Positions 8,142 through 15,527 of a stretch of 64,000 nt of DNA are shown here, piece after piece. Under the pieces are notes generated by a model, which saw only the letters and a list, made by a program, of their open reading frames with translations, was not told the origin of the DNA and did not search any database. The position numbers were made by a program, and so were the translations under genes. Each line of letters opens with the position of its first letter. Positions within the stretch are counted from its first letter, which is position 1. The DNA lies in assembly GCF_017876315.1 (NCBI RefSeq), contig NZ_JAGINU010000001.1, forward strand, positions 6,758,001 through 6,822,000. Reading direction: 5' to 3'. The DNA is from Pseudonocardia parietis. Its GTDB lineage: Bacteria; Actinomycetota; Actinomycetes; Mycobacteriales; Pseudonocardiaceae.

Positions 8142-9215
8142 CTACTCGTCGTCCGGCGGGGTCGCCTTGCGCACGTAGAGCAGCTGGTCACCGCGTTCGA
8201 GGGCGTCCACCGCGGCCGCGTCGACCCGGTGGAGCCGGTCGTCCCGGACCACCCCGAGCACGATGTCGGGCAGGTGTCGCGGGGAGCCGCCGACCTCGGC
8301 CGGCTCGACCTGGCGCTGCGAGATGGCGAAGCCGGCATCCGGGGTGAGCAGGTCCTCCACCACCTCGACGACGGCCGGGGACCGGGTCGCGACGCCCAGC
8401 AGCCGCCCCGCCGTCTCATCCGAGACGATCACCGAGCTGGCACCGGACTGGCGGAGCAGGTGCACGTTCTCCGCCTCGCGCACCGCGGCGACGATCGAGA
8501 TCGACCGGGACAGCTCGCGGGCGGTCAGGGTGACCATCACCGCGGTGTCGTCCCGGTCCAGCGCGACGACCAGCGTGGTCGCCAGCTGCACGCCGGCGAT
8601 CCGTAGCACCGCCGAGCGGGTCGCGTTGCCGGACACGGTCACCAGCCCCAGCCCGGACGCGACGTCGAGCCGGGCCCGGTCGGTGTCCACCACGACGATC
8701 TTCTCGGGCTCGACGCCGTCACCCAGCAGTGTCTCCACCGCGGCCCGGCCCTTGGTGCCGTAACCGACGACGACGGTGTGCTCGCGCACGCGCGACCTCC
8801 AGCGCTGGATCCGGAACGACTGCCGGGAGCGTTCGGTGAGCAGCTCGACGGTCGTACCGACGAGGACGATCAGGAACAGCACCCGCAACGGGGTGATCAC
8901 GGCGATGTTGACGGCCCGCGCCATCTCGCTCACCGGGACGATGTCGCCGTAGCCGGTCGTCGACAGCGACACCGTGGCGTAGTACAGCGCGTCCATCAAC
9001 GAGATCGCGCCCGCGCCGTTGTTGTCCTGGTAACCGTCGCGCCCGAAGTAGACGATCATCGTCGTCGCACCGAGCGCGAACAGCGCGACCGTGAGCCGGG
9101 TCAGCAGGGAGCGGACCGGGCTCGACCGGGTGTCCGGCATCCGCAGCGCGTTCTCGGCCTGCGGGTCGAGCGCGGCGAGGCGGGAGGAGCCGATCACATG
9201 CCGCAGGTTAGCCAC
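8142..9215 (-). CDS. Two-helix potassium channel with TrkA-N (RCK) domain
   Basis: 357 aa membrane protein. The first helix is at about 38-58, the pore loop carries the K+ selectivity filter TTGYGD at 86-91, and the second helix is at about 102-127. A cytoplasmic Rossmann fold begins at about 146 with VVGYGTKG (GxGxxG) and VVVDTD, so NAD(H) or a similar ligand may gate it. A TrkA-C-like segment follows at about 275-355. The GTG at 9215 was taken; a later in-frame GTG is possible. It corresponds in type and position to the M. tuberculosis Rv3200c channel between nudC and adnB. It is transcribed divergently from the LytS-type kinase gene, only 52 bp away. Confidence 0.9.
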   Translation of the reverse strand: MANLRHVIGSSRLAALDPQAENALRMPDTRSSPVRSLLTRLTVALFALGATTMIVYFGRDGYQDNNGAGAISLMDALYYATVSLSTTGYGDIVPVSEMARAVNIAVITPLRVLFLIVLVGTTVELLTERSRQSFRIQRWRSRVREHTVVVGYGTKGRAAVETLLGDGVEPEKIVVVDTDRARLDVASGLGLVTVSGNATRSAVLRIAGVQLATTLVVALDRDDTAVMVTLTARELSRSISIVAAVREAENVHLLRQSGASSVIVSDETAGRLLGVATRSPAVVEVVEDLLTPDAGFAISQRQVEPAEVGGSPRHLPDIVLGVVRDDRLHRVDAAAVDALERGDQLLYVRKATPPDDE

Positions 9216-9255
9216 CCACCGGCGGCCACGCCCCGCCGGAGCGGGCCCCGGGCCC

Positions 9256-9270
9256 TATTCTGATCGGGTG
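9256..9270 (+). promoter_or_regulatory. Candidate -10 element for a leaderless kinase transcript
   Basis: TATTCT at 9256-9261 fits the actinomycete -10 pattern TANNNT and ends six bases before the GTG at 9268. Transcription would therefore start at or next to the start codon. No Shine-Dalgarno is visible, which agrees with leaderless translation. No convincing -35 is seen. Confidence 0.5.
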
Positions 9271-10365
9271 CGGGCCGAGGGTGACTCCGATCGTGGTGCG
9301 CGCACATCGCTGCGCCCCCGCTTCACCGGCCGCTTCCGGTCGTCCGGCGGCTCGTCCGCCGACGCGACCGAGGTGCTCGACGCCGGCGTCGCCGTCGCCG
9401 CCGGGCTGCGCGCACCGGCCGGCTCCCCCGTCGCGGTCGAGGCGCTGCGGCGGCTCGCCGGGCTGTGTGGCGCCGACGCGGCGGGGCTGCTGCTGCCCGG
9501 CCGTCCGGAGACGTGGTGGGGCCCCGGCCGCGAGGACGGCGTCGCGCTCGGCAGGCGGGCCCACGGGCGGCGGCTCTCCGAGGACGACCTGCTCGCGCTG
9601 CCGCTGGGCACCGATCCCGGTCCCGACGCCCCGGTACTGGTGCTCGGCGGTGGCGTGCCGCACGCGGCCGCCCGCCGGATCGCCGGGTTCACCGGCGACG
9701 CGCTGGAGCGGGCCCGGTTGGAGGAGGGTGAGGCCGAGGCCGAGGCCGCCCGGCTGCGCGAGCTGCGCGCCCAGATCTCGCCGCACTTCGTCTACAACGC
9801 GCTCACCACGATCGCCTCGTTCGTGCGCTCCGACCCGGCCCGGGCCCGGGACCTGCTCGAGACGTTCGCCGAGTTCATCCGGCACTCCCTGGCGGCCCGC
9901 GGCGACTACACCCCGCTCGCCGGCGAGTTCCGGTCGGTGGAGGCCTACCTGACGCTGGCCCGCGCGGTGCTCGGCGACCGGCTGCGGGTACAGGTGCGGG
10001 TGGCACCCGAGGTGCTGCCGGTACCGGTGCCGGTGCTGGCGCTGCAGCCGTTGGTGGAGAACGCCGTGCAGCACGGCGTCGAGAAGACACCGGACGGAGG
10101 GCTGGTGCAGGTCAGTGGTGAGGCGGAGGGCGACGTCTGCGTGATCGCCGTCGAGGACGACGGGCCGGGCATGAACCCCGAGCACGCCCGCGCGGTGCTC
10201 GCCGGCACCGCCGAGGGGGCCGGGCTCGCGCTGGTGAACGTCGACCGGCGGCTGCGCGCGGTGTACGGCGCGGAGTACGGCCTGGTCATCGAGACCGCGC
10301 CGGGTGCCGGGACCCGGATCGTGCTGCGCATCCCGCGGTTCCAGCCAGGGGTGGTCGTCCGATGA
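9268..10365 (+). CDS. LytS-family sensor histidine kinase, soluble
   Basis: 365 aa. The phosphoacceptor region (LRAQISPHFVYNALTTI, His at about 173) and the N-box ALQPLVENAVQHGV are those of the LytS/YehU (His_kinase plus HATPase_c) class. Unlike most LytS proteins there is no membrane segment. Residues about 35-145 look like a small GAF-type sensor domain, followed by a short helical linker. It should sense a cytoplasmic signal and phosphorylate the LytTR regulator encoded next, whose ATG overlaps this stop (ATGA). By analogy with E. coli BtsSR and YpdAB, which respond to pyruvate and control carboxylate transporters, the symporter genes downstream are likely targets. The start at 9268 is supported by the -10 element in front of it. 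Confidence 0.88.
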   Translation: MRAEGDSDRGARTSLRPRFTGRFRSSGGSSADATEVLDAGVAVAAGLRAPAGSPVAVEALRRLAGLCGADAAGLLLPGRPETWWGPGREDGVALGRRAHGRRLSEDDLLALPLGTDPGPDAPVLVLGGGVPHAAARRIAGFTGDALERARLEEGEAEAEAARLRELRAQISPHFVYNALTTIASFVRSDPARARDLLETFAEFIRHSLAARGDYTPLAGEFRSVEAYLTLARAVLGDRLRVQVRVAPEVLPVPVPVLALQPLVENAVQHGVEKTPDGGLVQVSGEAEGDVCVIAVEDDGPGMNPEHARAVLAGTAEGAGLALVNVDRRLRAVYGAEYGLVIETAPGAGTRIVLRIPRFQPGVVVR

Positions 10366-11204
10366 GTACAGCGAACCCCCGGGGCGCCGCCGACCTGCTG
10401 CGGGTACTGGCCGTCGACGACGTCGCCCCCGCCCTCGACGAGATCTGCGCGCTGCTGACCGACGCCTCGGACGTCGGCGAGGTCGCACGGGCCGGTGACG
10501 CGGTCGAGGCGCTGCGGGCGATCCCGGCCGGCCGGTTCGACGCGGTGTTCCTCGACATCACGATGCCCGGGATGGACGGCCTGGAGCTGGGTGGCGTGCT
10601 CGCGGCCATGGCTGCCCCACCGGAGATCGTCTTCGTGACGGCGTTCGAGGAGCACGCCGTCGCCGCCTACGGCCTCGGTGCGGTCGACTACCTGCTCAAA
10701 CCGGTCGGTGCGGACCGGCTCGCCGAGGCACTGGCCCGGGTGCACCGGGCCCGCGCCGGGCGGACCGCGAGCTCGCCGTCCCCCGCGCAGCACGAGGAGG
10801 ACAGCGCCCCGGCCGCCCCGCGGGTCGACGAGCTCGCGGTGCTGCCGGTCGAGCTCGCCGGCCGGACGCGCTACGTCCGCCGCGAGGACGTCCGGTTCGT
10901 CGAGGCGCACGGCGACTACGTCCGGCTGCACACCCCGTCCGGATCGCACCTGGTGCGGATTCCGCTGTCCCGGCTGGAGGAGCACTGGGACTCGCACCGG
11001 TTCCTCCGGGTGCACCGCAGCTTCCTGCTGCATCTCCCCGCGGTGCTGGAGCTGCGCAGTGACGCCGGTGGCGGACTGCTCGCGCACACCGACGCCGGCG
11101 ACGCCCCGGTCAGCCGCCGGCACGCCCGTGAGCTGAGGGAGCAGCTGATGGCCGCGGCGTCGTCGGACGCCCTGGACAGCGGCCGGGAGCGGGGCCTGCG
11201 GTGA
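10362..11204 (+). CDS. LytTR-family response regulator
   Basis: 280 aa. An N-terminal receiver domain (about 13-130) has the phosphorylated Asp at D65 in FLDITMPG, the acidic pair VDD at 18-20, and the Lys in LLKPV. A flexible Ser/Pro/Ala linker follows. A C-terminal LytTR DNA-binding domain (about 155-262) carries the typical RYVRREDVRFVEAHGDYVRL and FLRVHRSFLLHLPAV segments. It is translationally coupled to the kinase gene upstream (ATGA) and to the small membrane protein gene downstream (GTGA). It probably activates the two symporter units that follow; candidate sites are listed at 13293-13343. Confidence 0.92.
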   Translation: MSTANPRGAADLLRVLAVDDVAPALDEICALLTDASDVGEVARAGDAVEALRAIPAGRFDAVFLDITMPGMDGLELGGVLAAMAAPPEIVFVTAFEEHAVAAYGLGAVDYLLKPVGADRLAEALARVHRARAGRTASSPSPAQHEEDSAPAAPRVDELAVLPVELAGRTRYVRREDVRFVEAHGDYVRLHTPSGSHLVRIPLSRLEEHWDSHRFLRVHRSFLLHLPAVLELRSDAGGGLLAHTDAGDAPVSRRHARELREQLMAAASSDALDSGRERGLR

Positions 11205-11596
11205 ACCGGCCGCGCCGGGTCGCCGTGACCGCGCCGCCGGAACCCGGTGCGCGATCCCGTCCGGCGCCCGCGCACCCCGTCCCGGAGACGGTGCTCGACC
11301 CGGCACGCGCGGAGTACGCGCGCACGGTCCGCCGCGCCCAGCTGCGCCGGGTGGCGGTCACGCTGGCGTGCGGTGCGGTGCTGCTGTTCGGGCTCCCGGT
11401 GCTGCTGCACGCCGCGCCGGGACTCGCCGGGTGGCGGGTGGGCGGGCTGCCGCTGGGCTGGATCGTGGTGGCCTGGCTGCCCTACCCGCTGCTGGCCCTG
11501 CTGGCGTGGTGGCACCTGCGCGGGGCCGAGCGGGCCGAGCGGGCCGAACGGCCGGGCGACGACGGGCCGGGGACGCCCCCGGCACCCCCGCCGTGA
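11201..11596 (+). CDS. Small two-helix membrane subunit of a solute:sodium symporter
   Basis: 131 aa. A disordered Pro-rich N-terminus is followed by two membrane helices (about 49-67 and 83-107) with a short loop and an acidic/Pro-rich tail. This layout and the position directly before a symporter gene are those of the small subunits (DUF485/DUF4212 type) that accompany ActP-like symporters. The GTG at 11201 overlaps the regulator stop, and the TGA overlaps the symporter GTG at 11593, so the three genes are coupled. Family assignment is by layout rather than by a strong motif. Confidence 0.7.
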   Translation: MNRPRRVAVTAPPEPGARSRPAPAHPVPETVLDPARAEYARTVRRAQLRRVAVTLACGAVLLFGLPVLLHAAPGLAGWRVGGLPLGWIVVAWLPYPLLALLAWWHLRGAERAERAERPGDDGPGTPPAPPP

Positions 11597-13260
11597 CCGG
11601 AGCCGCCGTCGTCGTGCTGCTGCTGGTCACCGTGCTGATCGGGGCCCGCGGCGTCGCGGCGATGCGCACCACGTCGGACTTCCTGGTGGCGTCCCGGCGG
11701 ACCTCGCCGATGCTCAACGCCGCCGCGGTGTCCGGCGAGTACCTGTCGGCGGCGTCGTTCCTCGGCGTCGCCGGACTGGTGATCAAGGAAGGCACCGGGG
11801 CGCTCTGGTACCCGGTGGGGTTCACCGCCGGTTACCTGCTGATGCTCGCGCTGGTGGCGGCGCCGATGCGGCGCAGCGGGGCACTCACCGTGCCCGGGTT
11901 CGCCGAGGCCCGGCTGGGCTCGCGGTCGCTGCGCCGATTCTGCGCGGTGGTCGTGGTGGTGATCGCGGTGCTGTACCTCGTGCCGCAGATCGTCGCGGCC
12001 GGCCAGCTGCTCACCCTCGTGTCCGGGGTGGACTACTGGGTCGGCGTGGTGGTGTCCGGGCTCGCCGTGGGCATCACGCTGGCCCTGGGCGGGATGCGCG
12101 CCGCAACCTACGTCCAGGCGTTCCAGTTCGCGCTGAAGCTGTTGCTCTTCGCCGGCCCGGCCATCTGGCTGCTGCTGCTCGCCGGGCCCACGCTGCGCGC
12201 CGACATGGCCGCACCGCCCGAGTTCACCCACTTCACCCGCGAGACGCCGGTCGACTTCCGGCTGGACACCGAGCTCGTCGTCACCGAACCGACCCTGGTG
12301 GCCGTGGACGGGGTCCCCGTCGAGCTCGCACCCGGCCCGCACGAGGCGCGGGCCGACCAGGTGTGGCTGTTCCCGGACGGCGCCGCGGTGCCCGAGCTGG
12401 GCGGGGACCGGGCGTCACTGCCCGTGCCCGGCGGTGAGCAGTGGGCACTGCCGCTGCTCGGTACCGGTGACGCCGCGCCGGTGGTGGCGACCTGGTCGGT
12501 GCTGGTGGCCACGGCGCTCGGGACGATGGGGCTGCCGCACATCATCGTGCGCTTCCACACCAGTCCGGACGGCCGCAGCGCCCGCCGGACCGCCGCGATC
12601 ACCGTCGCGCTGCTGGGCACGTTCTACCTGTTCACGATCGTCTACGGGCTGCTCGGGACGGTGCTCACCCCGGAGCTGCACCTGTCCCAGGGCACCGACA
12701 CCGCGGTCGTCACCCTGCCCGGGCGGGTCGCCGACGGCTCGACGGCGTCCGTGCTCACCGCTCTGCTCACCGCGGGAGCGTTCGCGGCGTTCCTGGCCAC
12801 CTCGCTGGGCCTGCTGCTGGCCCTGTCCGGGGCGCTGGCGCACGACCTCATGCCCAGCGGTCTGCGACGGCTGCGGCTCACCGCGCTGGCCGCGTCGGCC
12901 GCCGTCGTCCCGGCGGCGTTGCTGATGGTCCGGGTGGACGTCAGCGCCGCCGTGACCTCGGCGTTCACCGTCGCGGCGTCGACGTTCTGCCCGCTGCTGG
13001 TGCTCGGACTGTGGTGGCGGGGCTTGACGGCGCGCGGCGCGTACGCCGGAATGGTCACCGGGCTGGCCTGCTCCGTGGGGTCGATGGCGCTGGGCGGCGC
13101 ACTCGCACTGGGCGGGACGGCGGGCATGCTGCTCACCCAGCCGGCCCTGTGGTCGGTACCGCTCGCGTTCCTGGTGATGATCGCAGTGTCACTGGGCGAT
13201 CACGTTCCGTCGTGGGCAGAAGCTACGATGCTGCGGCTCCATCTGGCCGATCGCGACTGA
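11593..13260 (+). CDS. Sodium:solute symporter (SSS family)
   Basis: 555 aa with about 12-13 membrane helices. The segment SGEYLSAASFLGVAG is the SSS signature close to the ActP/MctC group (acetate, pyruvate, other monocarboxylates), and GLPHIIVRF is also ActP-like. Between helices an unusually long extracellular loop of about 80 residues (about 205-285) is rich in Pro, Glu and Asp. The GTG at 11593 is set by the GTGA overlap with the small subunit; the longer frame from 11368 is read-through. It lies in one operon with the LytS/LytTR pair, so it is a likely regulated importer of the sensed carboxylate. Confidence 0.88.
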   Translation: MTGAAVVVLLLVTVLIGARGVAAMRTTSDFLVASRRTSPMLNAAAVSGEYLSAASFLGVAGLVIKEGTGALWYPVGFTAGYLLMLALVAAPMRRSGALTVPGFAEARLGSRSLRRFCAVVVVVIAVLYLVPQIVAAGQLLTLVSGVDYWVGVVVSGLAVGITLALGGMRAATYVQAFQFALKLLLFAGPAIWLLLLAGPTLRADMAAPPEFTHFTRETPVDFRLDTELVVTEPTLVAVDGVPVELAPGPHEARADQVWLFPDGAAVPELGGDRASLPVPGGEQWALPLLGTGDAAPVVATWSVLVATALGTMGLPHIIVRFHTSPDGRSARRTAAITVALLGTFYLFTIVYGLLGTVLTPELHLSQGTDTAVVTLPGRVADGSTASVLTALLTAGAFAAFLATSLGLLLALSGALAHDLMPSGLRRLRLTALAASAAVVPAALLMVRVDVSAAVTSAFTVAASTFCPLLVLGLWWRGLTARGAYAGMVTGLACSVGSMALGGALALGGTAGMLLTQPALWSVPLAFLVMIAVSLGDHVPSWAEATMLRLHLADRD

Positions 13261-13292
13261 TCGCCTACATAACCGACAAGCTTCTGTCAAGA

Positions 13293-13343
13293 CCGTTGGT
13301 CGAGTTCTGACGCGGCCGATCGTCCGATCGTCCGCCGTTCGCA
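13293..13343 (+). promoter_or_regulatory. Two candidate LytTR regulator boxes
   Basis: CCGTTGGTC at 13293-13301 and CCGTTCGCA at 13335-13343 resemble the CCGTTNGTC-type site of AlgR and related LytTR regulators. They are 42 bp apart, four helical turns, upstream of the DUF485/actP genes. Between them is a tandem CGATCGTC pair. This is inference from motif likeness only. Confidence 0.4.
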
Positions 13344-13436
13344 TCACGGCACGAACAGGGCACGCGTGTGGGGTTCCGTACACGGCCGCCAGGGCATCTC
13401 CTGTTGCGCAGTCCGTGGCCGCGCGCGGATTTATGC

Positions 13437-13443
13437 AAGGAGG
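13437..13443 (+). promoter_or_regulatory. Strong ribosome binding site for the DUF485 gene
   Basis: AAGGAGG is a full match to the anti-Shine-Dalgarno and lies five bases before the GTG at 13449. It decides that start over the longer frame opening at 13368. Confidence 0.85.
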
Positions 13444-13448
13444 CATAC

Positions 13449-13802
13449 GTGAGTACGTCCAAGCCCGATGAGCACGCCGGGGCGCAACCGCCCGGTGCTC
13501 CCGACTGGGCGGCCGTACAGGCCGGCCCCGACTTCCAGGAGCTGCGCAAGCGGCTCCGCGGATTCGTCTTCCCGGTCACCGCCGGGTTCCTCACCTGGTA
13601 CCTGCTGTACGTGCTGCTCGCCAGCTTCGCCCCGGACTTCATGGCGACGCCGGTGGTCGGCAACATCAACATCGGCCTGATCCTGGGCCTTCTGCAGTTC
13701 GTGTCCACGTTCGCGATCACGGTGGCCTACGTCCGCTTCGCGGACCGCAAGCTCGACCCGCTGTCGTCGAAGATCCGTGACGAGATCGAGGGGGCGAAGT
13801 GA
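13449..13802 (+). CDS. DUF485 family membrane protein, partner of ActP
   Basis: 117 aa. It has a soluble N-terminus, then two membrane helices (about 43-63 and 75-98) with the family segment FPVTAGFLTWYLLYVLLASFAP, and a short charged tail. DUF485 proteins (YjcH in E. coli) are encoded immediately before actP and are thought to assist the permease. The GTG start is preceded by AAGGAGG. The stop overlaps the actP GTG (GTGA). The 188-bp gap before it suggests its own promoter in addition to read-through from the regulator operon. Confidence 0.92.
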   Translation: MSTSKPDEHAGAQPPGAPDWAAVQAGPDFQELRKRLRGFVFPVTAGFLTWYLLYVLLASFAPDFMATPVVGNINIGLILGLLQFVSTFAITVAYVRFADRKLDPLSSKIRDEIEGAK

Positions 13803-15442
13803 GCACCACCGTCCTGGCCCAGGCCACCGCGGGCAGCAGCCCGTTCCTGAACATCTCGATCTTCCTGGTCTTCGTGATCGGCACGCTGGGGATCGTCTTC
13901 TACGTCAACAGCCGGCACTCCAAGAAGACGGCGTCGGACTTCTACACCGCCGGTGGCGGGTTCTCCGGCACCCAGAACGGCTTCGCGATCGCGGGTGACT
14001 ACCTGTCCGCGGCGTCGTTCCTGGGCATCGCCGGCGCCATCGCGGTCAACGGCTATGACGGGTTCCTCTACTCGATCGGCTTCCTCGTCGCCTGGCTGGT
14101 GGCGCTGCTGCTGGTCGCGGAGCTGCTGCGCAACACCGGCCGGTTCACGATGGGTGACGTGCTGGCGTTCCGGATGCGGCAGCGCCCGGTCCGCGCGGCG
14201 GCCGCCACCTCGACGCTGGCCGTGTCGTTCTTCTACCTGCTGGCCCAGATGGCCGGTGCGGGCGCGCTGGTGTCGCTGCTGCTCGGAGTCTCGGGCACGT
14301 TCGCGCAGGGCGCGGTCATCGCCGTCGTGGGTGTCGTGATGATCGCCTACGTGCTGATCGGCGGCATGCGCGGCACCACCTGGGTCCAGATGATCAAGGC
14401 GGTGCTGCTGATCACCGGTGTCCTGGTCATGACGATCTGGGCGCTGGCGCTGTTCGGCTTCAACTTCTCCGCACTGCTCGGCGCGGCCGTCGCCGCCAAC
14501 CCGGAGGACGGCGCGGCGCTGCTCTCCCCCGGCCTGCAGTACGGCGTGAGCACGACGTCCAAGATCGACTTCATCTCGCTCGGTCTCGCGCTGGTGCTCG
14601 GCACCGCGGGCCTGCCGCACGTGCTGATGCGCTTCTACACCGTGCCGACCGCCAAGGAAGCACGGAAGTCGGTCGAGTGGGCGATCTGGCTGATCGGCCT
14701 GTTCTACCTGTTCACCCTGGTCATCGGCTACGCGGCCGGCGCCCTGGTGGGACCGGAGACGATCCAGAACGCGCCCGGCCGGGTCAACTCGGCGGCGCCG
14801 CTGCTGGCGTTCGAGCTCGGCGGGCCGGTGCTGCTCGGCGTCATCGCCGCGGTCGCGTTCGCGACGATCCTCGCGGTCGTCGCCGGTCTGACGATCACCG
14901 CGTCGGCGTCGTTCGCGCACGACGTCTACATCAACGTGATCAAGAAGGGCGACGTCAAGGACACCGAGGCCACCGAGGTCCGGGTCGCGCGGCGGACCGC
15001 GATCGTGATCGGTCTGGTCGCGATCGTGGGCGGGATCCTCGCCAAGGACCAGAACGTGGCGTTCCTCGTGGCGCTGGCGTTCGCGGTGGCGGCGTCGGCC
15101 AACCTGCCGACGATCCTCTACTCGCTGTTCTGGAAGCGGTTCAACACCACGGGCGCGCTGTTCTCGATCTACGGTGGCCTGGCCGCCACCGTGATCCTGA
15201 TCATCTTCTCGCCGGTGGTGTCGGGGAAGGGCCCGGAGTCGTCGAGCCCGTCGATCTTCGCGAACTCGGACTTCATGCTGTTCCCGCTGTCGAACCCGGG
15301 CCTGGTGTCGATCCCGCTGTCGTTCCTGCTCGGGGTGATCGGTACCTACGTCGGCCAGAAGCGGCACGACGGCAGCAAGTACGCGGAGATGGAGGTCCGG
15401 TCGCTGACCGGTGCCGGCATCGCCAAGGCAGAAGCGCACTGA
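13799..15442 (+). CDS. actP: Cation/acetate symporter ActP
   Basis: 547 aa, about 13 membrane helices, SSS family. It imports acetate and probably related monocarboxylates such as glycolate or pyruvate with sodium. Diagnostic segments are FAIAGDYLSAASFLGIAG, GLPHVLMRFYTVP, and the conserved central region around GGMRGTTWVQM. The GTG start overlaps the DUF485 stop. A second, diverged symporter unit lies just upstream, so the cell carries two related importers under one apparent two-component system. Transcription should end at the hairpin at 15466-15510. Confidence 0.94.
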   Translation: MSTTVLAQATAGSSPFLNISIFLVFVIGTLGIVFYVNSRHSKKTASDFYTAGGGFSGTQNGFAIAGDYLSAASFLGIAGAIAVNGYDGFLYSIGFLVAWLVALLLVAELLRNTGRFTMGDVLAFRMRQRPVRAAAATSTLAVSFFYLLAQMAGAGALVSLLLGVSGTFAQGAVIAVVGVVMIAYVLIGGMRGTTWVQMIKAVLLITGVLVMTIWALALFGFNFSALLGAAVAANPEDGAALLSPGLQYGVSTTSKIDFISLGLALVLGTAGLPHVLMRFYTVPTAKEARKSVEWAIWLIGLFYLFTLVIGYAAGALVGPETIQNAPGRVNSAAPLLAFELGGPVLLGVIAAVAFATILAVVAGLTITASASFAHDVYINVIKKGDVKDTEATEVRVARRTAIVIGLVAIVGGILAKDQNVAFLVALAFAVAASANLPTILYSLFWKRFNTTGALFSIYGGLAATVILIIFSPVVSGKGPESSSPSIFANSDFMLFPLSNPGLVSIPLSFLLGVIGTYVGQKRHDGSKYAEMEVRSLTGAGIAKAEAH

Positions 15443-15465
15443 CCCACACCGCGCAGGCGCACGGC

Positions 15466-15510
15466 CCCGCGAGCCCGCATCCCGGAGATCCCGGGGCGCG
15501 GGCTCGCGGG
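15466..15510. terminator. Bidirectional hairpin between actP and adnB
   Basis: CCCGCGAGCCCGC at 15466-15478 is perfectly complementary to 15498-15510 with a 19-nt loop. It lies between the convergent stops of actP (15442) and adnB (15528), so it can serve both strands. No long U-tract follows. Confidence 0.75.
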
Positions 15511-15527
15511 CGTTTCGGGGCCCTGGT

